From positions 1-61,355 of the forward strand of contig NZ_JAFCLP010000032.1 in assembly GCF_018129405.1 (NCBI RefSeq): a stretch of 61,355 bases of DNA, in the 5' to 3' direction. How positions within the stretch are numbered: the stretch's first letter is position 1; every line of letters begins with the position of its first letter. This stretch comes from Bradyrhizobium iriomotense. GTDB lineage: Bacteria; Pseudomonadota; Alphaproteobacteria; Rhizobiales; Xanthobacteraceae. Made by a program: the position numbers and the translations under genes. Positions 55,039 to 61,355 of the stretch are shown here, piece by piece. The notes beneath the pieces are model-generated. The model was given only the letters and a program-made list of their open reading frames with translations. It made no database searches and was not told the DNA's origin.

Positions 55039-56364
55039 GTGACGTCAGCATCGCGCCTTCTGCAGATCGTCTCCGTCCTTGCGGCTCTCGCATTGGCCTC
55101 CCCGGCGCGCGCCGCCACCGACATCGCGCTGTGGCACGCCATGTCCGGCGAACTCGGCCGGCAACTGGACAAACTCGCCGCCGACTTCAACGCCTCGCAA
55201 CCGGATTACCGCATCGTCCCGACCTACAAGGGCAGCTACACCGAGACGGTGACGGCGGCGATCTTCGCCTTCCGCTCGCGCAGCCAGCCCGCGATCGTCC
55301 AGGTCAACGAGGTCGCCACCGCGACCATGACCGCGGCCAAGGGCGCGATCTACCCGGTGTTCAGCCTGATGCGTGACCAGGGCGAGCCGTTCTCGCTCAA
55401 CGACTACCTTCCCGCGGTCTCCGGCTATTACACCGATGCGGCCGGCAATCTGCTGTCGTTCCCGTTCAATTCCTCGACGCCGATCCTCTATTACAACAAG
55501 ACCATGTTCCGCGACGCCGGCCTCGATCCGGAGGCGCCGCCGAAGACCTGGCCGGAGCTCGGTGCCGCTGCGAAGCGCCTGCGCGACCGCGGGGCGGCGT
55601 GCGGCTTCACCACGTCCTGGCCGTCGTGGATCCACGTCGAGAATTTTTCCGCCTTCCACAATCTGCCCGTGGCGACGCGGGCGAACGGCTTTGCCGGGCT
55701 GGATGCGGAATTGACCATCAACAATCCGCCGCTCGTGCATCACATCGCAGCGCTCAGCGAATGGCAGAAGACCAAGCTGTTCGACTATGGCGGCCGCGGA
55801 CAAGCGGCCGAGCCGCGTTTCCAGAACGGCGAATGCGGCATCTTCATCGGCTCCTCGGCGACGCGGGCCGACATCAAGGCGAATTCGAAATTCGAGATCG
55901 GCTACGGCATGATGCCGTACTGGCCGGACGTGAAGGATGCGCCGCAGAACTCGATCATCGGCGGCGCCACGCTGTGGGTGCTGCGCGACCGGCCGCGCGA
56001 AGAATACAAGGGCGTGGCGCGCTTCTTCGCCTATCTGTCGCAGCCCGGCGTGCAGGCCGCCTGGCACCAGAACACCGGATATCTGCCGGTTACCCGCGCC
56101 GCCTTCGAGCTGACGCGGGCGCAAGGCTTCTACGAGCGCAATCCTGGCTCGGCGATCTCGTTCGAGGAGATCACGCTGCATCCGCCGACGGAGAATTCGA
56201 AGGGCATCCGGCTCGGCTCCTTCGTCCTGATTCGCGGTGTGATCGAGGACGAGCTGGAGCAGGCCTTTGCCGGCCAGAAGAGCGCGCAAAAGGCCCTCGA
56301 TTCCGCCGTCGAGCGCGGCAACAAGCTGCTGCGCCAGTTCGAGCGCGCCAGCCCGGAGCGGTAA
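55039..56364 (+). CDS. ugpB: Glycerol-3-phosphate-type ABC substrate-binding protein (UgpB-like)
   Basis: 441-residue periplasmic receptor with a Sec signal cleaved after PARA (residue 25). TDIALWHAMSGELGRQLDKL, TYKGSYTETVTAAIFAFRS, PILYYNKTMFRDAGLDP and the end region QKALDSAVERGNKLLRQFE match UgpB. GTG start 55039 with GGGAAGAG upstream. UgpB binds sn-glycerol-3-phosphate or its diesters for UgpAEC. No ugpAEC genes follow, so this is another orphan receptor. Confidence 0.88.
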   Translation: MTSASRLLQIVSVLAALALASPARAATDIALWHAMSGELGRQLDKLAADFNASQPDYRIVPTYKGSYTETVTAAIFAFRSRSQPAIVQVNEVATATMTAAKGAIYPVFSLMRDQGEPFSLNDYLPAVSGYYTDAAGNLLSFPFNSSTPILYYNKTMFRDAGLDPEAPPKTWPELGAAAKRLRDRGAACGFTTSWPSWIHVENFSAFHNLPVATRANGFAGLDAELTINNPPLVHHIAALSEWQKTKLFDYGGRGQAAEPRFQNGECGIFIGSSATRADIKANSKFEIGYGMMPYWPDVKDAPQNSIIGGATLWVLRDRPREEYKGVARFFAYLSQPGVQAAWHQNTGYLPVTRAAFELTRAQGFYERNPGSAISFEEITLHPPTENSKGIRLGSFVLIRGVIEDELEQAFAGQKSAQKALDSAVERGNKLLRQFERASPER

Positions 56365-56578
56365 ACGAGTCGCTCCGGCGACTTTGTATCGGCGGACCCC
56401 ATCCGACATCACGCAACCCGGAAGTGTGTGCAAGCTCACACGCAACGGCGCCTGCGCCTGCGATAATCCCGCATGCGTGACGCCGGGCCGGCGCCGACGC
56501 CTGCCGCTCGCCGGCAGCAATCATCTTTAAGATCATTTCATCTGTCCATTTTCGGAAAAAGTGCAATGGAGATCATTT

Positions 56579-57610
56579 ATGCCCTGCACGTGTTGCATCA
56601 TCCCGAACGACGTTCTCACCAGGCTGTCCCAGGACAAGAAGCTGTCCGCCCCGCTGCGCAAGCAATTGGTCGACACGGTCCAGATCAGCCATGAACTGCG
56701 CGAATTGCGGAACCAGGCCGCGAAATTGACCAGCGTAACCGCAGCGCGTGCCGCGGGACTCGTCACGCTGGCCGCGGCGCCGTCCGTCACCGTCTACGAC
56801 TGCAAGCACACGCAGACGCTACCGGGAACGCCGGTGCCGAAGCCGAAGACGTCCTCGGACGGCTCCGTCAAGCGCACCTTCAACCAGACCACCAAGGTCG
56901 CAAAGTTCTACCAGCAGGTCTTCAACCGCAATTCGATCGACGATCACGGCATGACCATGATGTCGTCGGTCCATTTCGGCGAGAAGTACAACAACGCGAT
57001 GTGGAACGGCTCGCAGATGATCTATGGCGACGGCGACGGCAGCATCTTCGTCGACTTCACCAAAGGCAACGACGTCATCGGCCACGAGCTCACCCATGGC
57101 GTCACCCAGCACAGCCTCCAGCTCGCCTATAGCGGCGATGCCGGCGGCCTCAACGAGAGCGTCTCCGACTGTTTCGGCTCGATGTTCCGGCAGTGGGAGG
57201 CCAAGCAGGATGTCAAGAAGGCCGACTGGCTGATCGGCAAAGACATCATGGGGCCGGGCGCCAAGAAGAAGGGGTTCGCCTGCTTGCGCGACATGGCCAA
57301 TCCCGCAGCCAAGCACTGCCTGGCGCCGCAACCGACCAAATATTCGCAAATCACGCCGGGCATGGACCCGCATTACGCCAGCGGCCCGCCGAACCTCGCC
57401 TTCTACACGGCCTGCACCACGCTCGGCGGATACAGCTGGGCCAAGATCGGCCAGGTGTGGTACCATTCGCTCACCGGTTTCGGGCCGACGCCGAACATGA
57501 CGATGAAGGCGTTCGCGGCGCGGACCCGGCAGGGTGCCCACACCCTGTATCCCGGCGACGCCGCGGTCTTCGCCGCCGTCGATGCGGGATGGAAGAAGGT
57601 CGGGCTGTAA
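56579..57610 (+). CDS. Protealysin-like M4 metalloprotease
   Basis: 343-residue thermolysin-family protease of the short, protealysin-like group: no classical signal peptide and a short N-terminal propeptide (about 1-65) opening MPCTCCIIPNDVLTRL. The zinc site HELTH has ligands His169 and His173 with catalytic Glu170; the third ligand Glu193 is in LNESVSD, and His265 (DPHYASGPPN) fits the catalytic histidine. GDGDG before the active site is typical. ATG 56579 has GGAGA eight bases upstream; an ATG six codons earlier is less likely. Followed directly by a probable inhibitor gene. Confidence 0.92.
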   Translation: MPCTCCIIPNDVLTRLSQDKKLSAPLRKQLVDTVQISHELRELRNQAAKLTSVTAARAAGLVTLAAAPSVTVYDCKHTQTLPGTPVPKPKTSSDGSVKRTFNQTTKVAKFYQQVFNRNSIDDHGMTMMSSVHFGEKYNNAMWNGSQMIYGDGDGSIFVDFTKGNDVIGHELTHGVTQHSLQLAYSGDAGGLNESVSDCFGSMFRQWEAKQDVKKADWLIGKDIMGPGAKKKGFACLRDMANPAAKHCLAPQPTKYSQITPGMDPHYASGPPNLAFYTACTTLGGYSWAKIGQVWYHSLTGFGPTPNMTMKAFAARTRQGAHTLYPGDAAVFAAVDAGWKKVGL

Positions 57611-57643
57611 TCGGGCCGCACCGCGTTACGAAAGGAAGCAAGC

Positions 57644-57919
57644 GTGGATCGCTTGAAGATCGAGCGCGTCGGAGGGTTCGCCGGCTTCGGCGGTCCTCAC
57701 CTCAAGAGCCGCGGCGAGGTGGCATTGTCGGATCTGTCGGCTGCCGATCAGAAGACGATGGAGCAGCTGTTTGCCGATCCGGGCAAGATCCCTGCTGCGC
57801 GCCGGGGCGAGGCCGACGCGTTCACCTACCGGATCACGCGCGGCGCGCAGACGATCGAAGTCCCCGAGCATGCGGTCCCCCAGGCCATCAAGAGCAGCGT
57901 CAAGGATGTCCTGGAATAG
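57644..57919 (+). CDS. Probable emfourin-type protease inhibitor
   Basis: 91-residue cytoplasmic protein with no signal peptide. DRLKIERVGGFAGFGGPHL and the downstream LSDLSAADQKTMEQLF match the emfourin family, small inhibitors of protealysin-like M4 proteases encoded next to them. GTG start 57644 with AAAGGAAG nine bases upstream; 33 bp after the protease stop, so cotranscription is likely. It probably keeps the protease inactive inside the cell. The call rests on pattern and position. Confidence 0.75.
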   Translation: MDRLKIERVGGFAGFGGPHLKSRGEVALSDLSAADQKTMEQLFADPGKIPAARRGEADAFTYRITRGAQTIEVPEHAVPQAIKSSVKDVLE

Positions 57920-57937
57920 GGGCGGGCTCGCGCTGTG

Positions 57938-58915
57938 ATGGAGGGGACGCTGCCGCCGGATTTCGCGGGCGTTTGGGGCATGTCCGCGTCGACGAGCTTT
58001 GAAGCCTACCGCGCCTTGCGCGCCGACCGGTCGCGATGGCTGCCGGTCGCGCTCGACATTGCGCGCGGCCACGGTCTCGATGTCAGCGCGCCGCAAGTCT
58101 TCGTAACAGGCACCAATCTCGTGGTCGGCCTCGGTGAGCGCCTGATCCTGAAGATTTTTCCGCCACTGCTCCGTTCGCAATTCCTCTCCGAGCGCGGCTC
58201 GCTGACGCAACTCGCCGGCCGGCTGTCCTTGCCGATCCCCGAGATCGTCGCGGAAGGAGTGCGCGACGGCTGGCCCTACCTCGTCATCACGCGTCTTGCC
58301 GGCACGCTCGGCTCGGAGGTGTGGCCGTCCCTGGCGGAAGACCAGAAGGAGCGCGTGCTGCGCCAGATCGGCGAGACCATCGCGTCGGTGCAGCGCGCCC
58401 CGCTCGGTCCGCTCGCACACATCGAGCCGCGTTGGGCCGATTTCATGCGCGCCCAGATGCAGGGCTGTCGTGCCAGGCACGAGCGTCTCGGCCTTGCGCC
58501 GAAATTCCTCGACGGCCTCGACGATCTCCTGCGCGATGCGGCCGCGCTGATCCCGATGGACGCACCGCCGGTGATCCTGACCGGCGAATACATCCCTGAG
58601 AATTTCCTGCTCGGCTGTGATGACGGCACCTGGTCGCTCAAAGGCCTGTTCGATTTCGGCGACGTCCGCGCCGGATGGCGCGATTACGATTTGCTCGGCC
58701 CCAGCGCCTTCATGGCCGCGGGCCGGCCGGGAAGGGTGCGCAGCCTGCTCGCAGGTTTTGGCTATGCAAGGCTGGACGCTACGCTCAAGCGCCGCCTGAT
58801 GGCCCTGATGCTGCTGCACCAGGCCAGCGATCTCAACAGCCACATCTGCATCGAGGGCTGGCAGGAGCAGGCGGATGATCTGGTTGAGTTGCAGGACTTG
58901 ATCTGGGCGGAGTGA
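57938..58915 (+). CDS. Phosphotransferase family protein (APH-like fold)
   Basis: 325-residue protein with a kinase-like fold as in aminoglycoside phosphotransferases. GLGERLILKIFPP carries the ATP-anchoring Lys, LPIPEIVAEGV and YLVITRLAGT are hinge-like strands, LTGEYIPENFLL is the position of the catalytic loop (here Gly-Glu-Tyr instead of His-x-Asp), and LFDFGDVRAGWRDYDLL is the metal-binding Asp segment. The altered catalytic loop makes kinase activity uncertain. ATG 57938, 18 bases after the inhibitor gene, could be in the same operon. Confidence 0.75.
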   Translation: MEGTLPPDFAGVWGMSASTSFEAYRALRADRSRWLPVALDIARGHGLDVSAPQVFVTGTNLVVGLGERLILKIFPPLLRSQFLSERGSLTQLAGRLSLPIPEIVAEGVRDGWPYLVITRLAGTLGSEVWPSLAEDQKERVLRQIGETIASVQRAPLGPLAHIEPRWADFMRAQMQGCRARHERLGLAPKFLDGLDDLLRDAAALIPMDAPPVILTGEYIPENFLLGCDDGTWSLKGLFDFGDVRAGWRDYDLLGPSAFMAAGRPGRVRSLLAGFGYARLDATLKRRLMALMLLHQASDLNSHICIEGWQEQADDLVELQDLIWAE

Positions 58916-58938
58916 CCGCTCGCGCCCCACCCTCCGCC

Positions 58939-59072
58939 GTCGTCCTGGACCAGCGCAGCGAAGCGGAGCGCCGATCCAGGACCCATTACCCCAGGGAGGA
59001 GTGTTGTGCGAACTCGCAACCACGAGTCTTCGCAAAACGCCTCCCTGGGGTAATGGGTCCTGCCAGGACGAC
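58939..59072. repeat. GTCGTCC/GGACGAC palindromic repeat, copy 9
   Basis: Left end GTCGTCCTGGACCAGCGCAG, right end TGGGTCCTGCCAGGACGAC with part of the right arm missing; 134 bp, 23 bp downstream of the phosphotransferase stop. Confidence 0.88.
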
Positions 59073-59108
59073 GACAGAGAGGGCGCGCGCTCTCGTTCAA
59101 CAACAGGA

Positions 59109-59235
59109 GTCGTCCCGGCGAAGGCCGGGACCCATAACCACCGAGGTGAGTTTGGCGATGACTGGTCGTTCGGGATTGGCATCACCCGTGGTCGATAGAT
59201 CACGCGGTATGGGTCCCGGCCTTCGCCGGGACGAC
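59109..59235. repeat. GTCGTCC/GGACGAC palindromic repeat, copy 10
   Basis: Ends GTCGTCCCGGCGAAGGCC and GGCCTTCGCCGGGACGAC, 127 bp, nearly the same interior as copy 1 at 6940-7066. It lies 36 bp after copy 9 in the same orientation. Confidence 0.9.
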
Positions 59236-59408
59236 GCCAAGGGTTTTGCAACCAAATTGAGCGAGCCTCATCTCAAGTTCATAAATTAGGCAAATGCCGC
59301 TCTTTGTATGCAATGCTAGCCGTTGAGCGGCTGCCTGAAACCGCGCCCTCCATCCAGGTTCCACCACAATATCAATCGCTTACCTCTCGATTAGGCTTCC
59401 CTTAAGCC

Positions 59409-59425
59409 TTGGCACGAACCTTGCG
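59409..59425 (+). promoter_or_regulatory. Sigma-54 (RpoN) promoter, -24/-12 type
   Basis: TTGGCACGAACCTTGCG matches the sigma-54 consensus with GG and GC separated by ten bases. The GC at 59423-59424 would place the transcript start near 59436, about 30 bp before the ATG of the binding-protein gene. Expression should need RpoN and an enhancer-binding activator, often nitrogen-related. Confidence 0.85.
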
Positions 59426-59466
59426 AATCCAGTTCCAACCAGAAACTTTTGTGTTGGAGCGATTTC

Positions 59467-61089
59467 ATGAAGCGCCGCGATTTCCTCAAGTCCGTTTCCG
59501 GATTGGCCGCTGGCGCGGCGCTTCCGGCCATGCCCTCGGTGATGTCCTCGGCCAAGGCCGATGCGCGCTCGGAGACGCTGCTGATCGTCTCGGAAGGCGG
59601 CCCCAACAATCTCGACATCCACGGCGTCGGCACCAACGTGCCCGGCTATGAGGTGTCCTGGAATTGCTACGACCGGCTGATCAGCCACGAGATGAAGAGC
59701 GGTCCCGGCGGCGTGCCCTATTACGACCGCGACAAGTTCAAGGGCGAGCTCGCCGAGGACTTCAAGATCGACGACATGTCGGTCACCTTCAAGCTGAAGA
59801 AGAACGCCAAATTCCACGACGGCGCGCCGGTCACGGCGAAAGACGTGAAGTGGTCGCTCGACCGCGCGGTCAGCGTCGGCGGCTTCCCGACCTTCCAGAT
59901 GAGCGCGGGCTCTCTCACAAAGCCCGAGCAGTTTGTCGTGGTCGACGATGCCACCGTGCGCGTCGATTTCGCCAAGAAGGATCGCCTGACGGTTCCCGAT
60001 CTCGCCGTCATCGTGCCCTGCATCGTCAATTCCGAGCTGGTGAAGAAGAATGCCAGCGAGAAGGATCCCTGGGGTCTGGAATACACCAAGCAACAGACCG
60101 CGGGCTCCGGCGCCTACAAGGTGACCAAGTGGACCGCCGGCACCGAAGTGATCATGGAACGCAACGAGGATTGGGTCGGCGGCCCGCTGCCCAAGATCAA
60201 GCGCGTGATCTGGCGCATGGTGCCGCAGGCCGGCAACCGCCGTGCGCTGCTGGAGCGCGGTGACGCCGACATCTCCTATGAGCTGCCGTTCAAGGATTTT
60301 CAGGAGATGAAGGCGAACGGCAAGCTCAACGTGGTGTCGCTGCCCTTCTCCAACGGCATCCAGTATATCGGCATGAACGTGACCAAGCCGCCGTTCGATA
60401 ACGTCAAGGTGCGGCAGGCCATCGCCTATGCGCTGCCGTATCAGAAGATCATGGACGCGGTGCTGTTCGGCCTCGGCAATCCCATGTTCGGCGCGCCCAA
60501 GGACAAGGCCACCGACGTCGCCTGGCCGCAGCCGCACAAATACAGCACCGACATGGAGAAGGCGAAGGCGCTGCTCACTGAAGCCGGCTATGCCAACGGT
60601 TTCGAGACCACGATCTCGTTCGATCTCAACTTCGCCGGCGTCAACGAGCCGCTCTGCGTGCTGGTGCAGGAGAGCCTCGCCCAGCTCGGCATCAAGACCA
60701 CCATCAACAAGGTGCCCGGCGCCAACTGGCGCACGGAGTTGAACAAGAAGGAGATGCCGCTCTTCACCAACGTGTTCTCGGGCTGGCTCGATTACCCCGA
60801 GTACTTCTTCTACTGGTGCTATCACGGCAACAATTCCGTCTTCAACACCATGAGCTACAAGTCGGCGGAGATGGACAAGTTCATCGACGGCGCGCGCACC
60901 GCAGCGGCCACCGGCGACACCGCGACCTACGACAAGGATGTGAAGGGTTTCGTCGATCTTGCTTTCGCCGACGTCCCGCGCATCCCGCTCTACCAGCCCT
61001 TCGTCAACGTCGCGATGCAGAAGAACATCAGCGGCTACCAATACTGGTTCCACCGGAGGCTCGACTATCGCGCGATGGCGAAGGGGTGA
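59467..61089 (+). CDS. Peptide ABC transporter substrate-binding protein (SBP family 5), TAT-exported
   Basis: 540-residue periplasmic receptor with a twin-arginine signal (MKRRDFLKSVSGLAAGAALP). Family-5 landmarks: FKLKKNAKFHDGAPVTAKDV, SGAYKVTKWTAGTEVIMERN, FDNVKVRQAIAYALPYQKIM. ATG 59467 starts the TAT motif. Distinct from the receptor at 5124-6722, which uses a Sec signal. It is preceded by a sigma-54 promoter and is probably the first gene of an operon whose permease genes would lie beyond the window. Confidence 0.93.
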   Translation: MKRRDFLKSVSGLAAGAALPAMPSVMSSAKADARSETLLIVSEGGPNNLDIHGVGTNVPGYEVSWNCYDRLISHEMKSGPGGVPYYDRDKFKGELAEDFKIDDMSVTFKLKKNAKFHDGAPVTAKDVKWSLDRAVSVGGFPTFQMSAGSLTKPEQFVVVDDATVRVDFAKKDRLTVPDLAVIVPCIVNSELVKKNASEKDPWGLEYTKQQTAGSGAYKVTKWTAGTEVIMERNEDWVGGPLPKIKRVIWRMVPQAGNRRALLERGDADISYELPFKDFQEMKANGKLNVVSLPFSNGIQYIGMNVTKPPFDNVKVRQAIAYALPYQKIMDAVLFGLGNPMFGAPKDKATDVAWPQPHKYSTDMEKAKALLTEAGYANGFETTISFDLNFAGVNEPLCVLVQESLAQLGIKTTINKVPGANWRTELNKKEMPLFTNVFSGWLDYPEYFFYWCYHGNNSVFNTMSYKSAEMDKFIDGARTAAATGDTATYDKDVKGFVDLAFADVPRIPLYQPFVNVAMQKNISGYQYWFHRRLDYRAMAKG

Positions 61090-61355
61090 GTCATGACTGG
61101 CGCGAGCGATCTGTCCGCGTCTCTCTGTGTCCGTTGGTCGAGTGAGGTGGGCGCAACTCTCTCATTCCCTCTCCCCTTGTGGGAGAGGGTGGCTCGCCGC
61201 GTAGCGGCGAGACGGGTGAGGGGTAGCCACGAACTCCGATCTCGCTCGGGGCGACCCCTCACCCCAGCCCTCTCCCACTGTTCAGACCGGGGAGATGGTG
61301 GACGGGTGTTCGGAGACATCGTGGACACTTTCTGGACTCCCGTCGAGAGGCCGGA
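61090..61355. other. Right-edge region
   Basis: After the receptor stop at 61087-61089 there is a CTCTCC palindromic repeat (61168-61279) and about 75 bp to the window end without a recognisable start. The next gene, if this is a transporter operon, would begin after 61355. Confidence 0.5.
61168..61279. repeat. CCCTCTCC palindromic repeat
   Basis: CCCTCTCCCCTTGTGGGAGAG at the left and CCCAGCCCTCTCCCACTG at the right, with GGGTGAGGGG / CCCCTCACCCC inside. Related to 9928-10076. Confidence 0.7.

Larger units (their letters stand above)
58916..59466. other. Intergenic region with two repeats and a sigma-54 promoter
   Basis: Two GTCGTCC repeats in tandem (58939-59072 and 59109-59235), then about 230 bp including the sigma-54 promoter at 59409-59425 and a leader of about 30 bp before the next gene. 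No gene is seen. An activator binding site would be expected 80-200 bp upstream of the promoter but none was recognised. Confidence 0.7.

Noticed and set aside
57626-61053. Long minus-strand open frames (57626-59251 and 59380-61053)
   Set aside because: They lie opposite the inhibitor, phosphotransferase and peptide-receptor genes and the sigma-54 promoter; they are antisense artefacts.

Overview
The window is GC-rich, densely coding DNA. Its gene content and its short palindromic intergenic repeats look like an alphaproteobacterium of the Bradyrhizobium / Nitrobacteraceae type. That assignment is inferred from style and content; no rRNA, tRNA or other phylogenetic marker is present. I found about 51 protein-coding genes, one IS630-type insertion sequence, many palindromic repeats, one convincing sigma-54 promoter and one good Rho-independent terminator. 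There is no CRISPR array, prophage or plasmid function.

Layout. 264-1121: a ceramidase-like membrane protein, convergent with a five-gene oligopeptide/dipeptide ABC operon (1244-6722, minus). 7116-9838: an acyl-CoA synthetase and an iron-type alcohol dehydrogenase. 10253-14619: an RND efflux adaptor and pump. 14948-16141: an orphan branched-chain-amino-acid-type binding protein. 16296-16682: a MAPEG protein. 16773-20963: an ABC ATPase, an FtsX-type permease and an AttH-like secreted protein. 21105-26807: an MFS carrier, the IS630 element, an N-acyl-D-amino-acid deacylase-like amidohydrolase and a second MFS carrier. 27069-27236: a small acidic/lysine-rich protein.

27311-33276 (minus) is a thiosulfate-oxidation region: soxX, soxY, soxZ, soxA, a SoxXA-binding protein, soxB and a periplasmic DsrE-like protein, followed by a persulfide dioxygenase-rhodanese fusion. 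soxCD is absent from the window, so the dioxygenase fusion and DsrE protein are candidates for handling the persulfide sulfur. 33575-43303: a methyltransferase, a prolyl oligopeptidase, two MFS carriers, a VOC protein, a carboxymuconolactone-decarboxylase-like protein and two acyl-CoA dehydrogenases. 43534-48790: an orphan AapJ-type binding protein, an L,D-transpeptidase, an unknown membrane protein, a TlpA-like thioredoxin, a CcdA-like thiol transporter and an ECF sigma factor.

49216-54751 (minus) is the most intriguing block. A TRAP-type periplasmic binding protein with no TRAP permease heads an apparent operon with a membrane histidine kinase, a soluble REC-DUF3369-kinase hybrid and an OmpR-type response regulator. 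It looks like a ligand-sensing phosphorelay that has recruited a transport receptor as its sensor. To its right are an orphan UgpB-like binding protein, a protealysin-like M4 protease with its probable emfourin inhibitor, a phosphotransferase-like protein, and an oligopeptide-binding protein behind a near-perfect sigma-54 promoter.

At least ten copies of one palindromic repeat (ends GTCGTCC and GGACGAC) each lie within about 50 bp downstream of a gene's stop codon, or directly behind another copy that does. Members of a second repeat family form the stop codons of adjacent genes, and the IS630 element landed exactly in a stop codon and re-created it.
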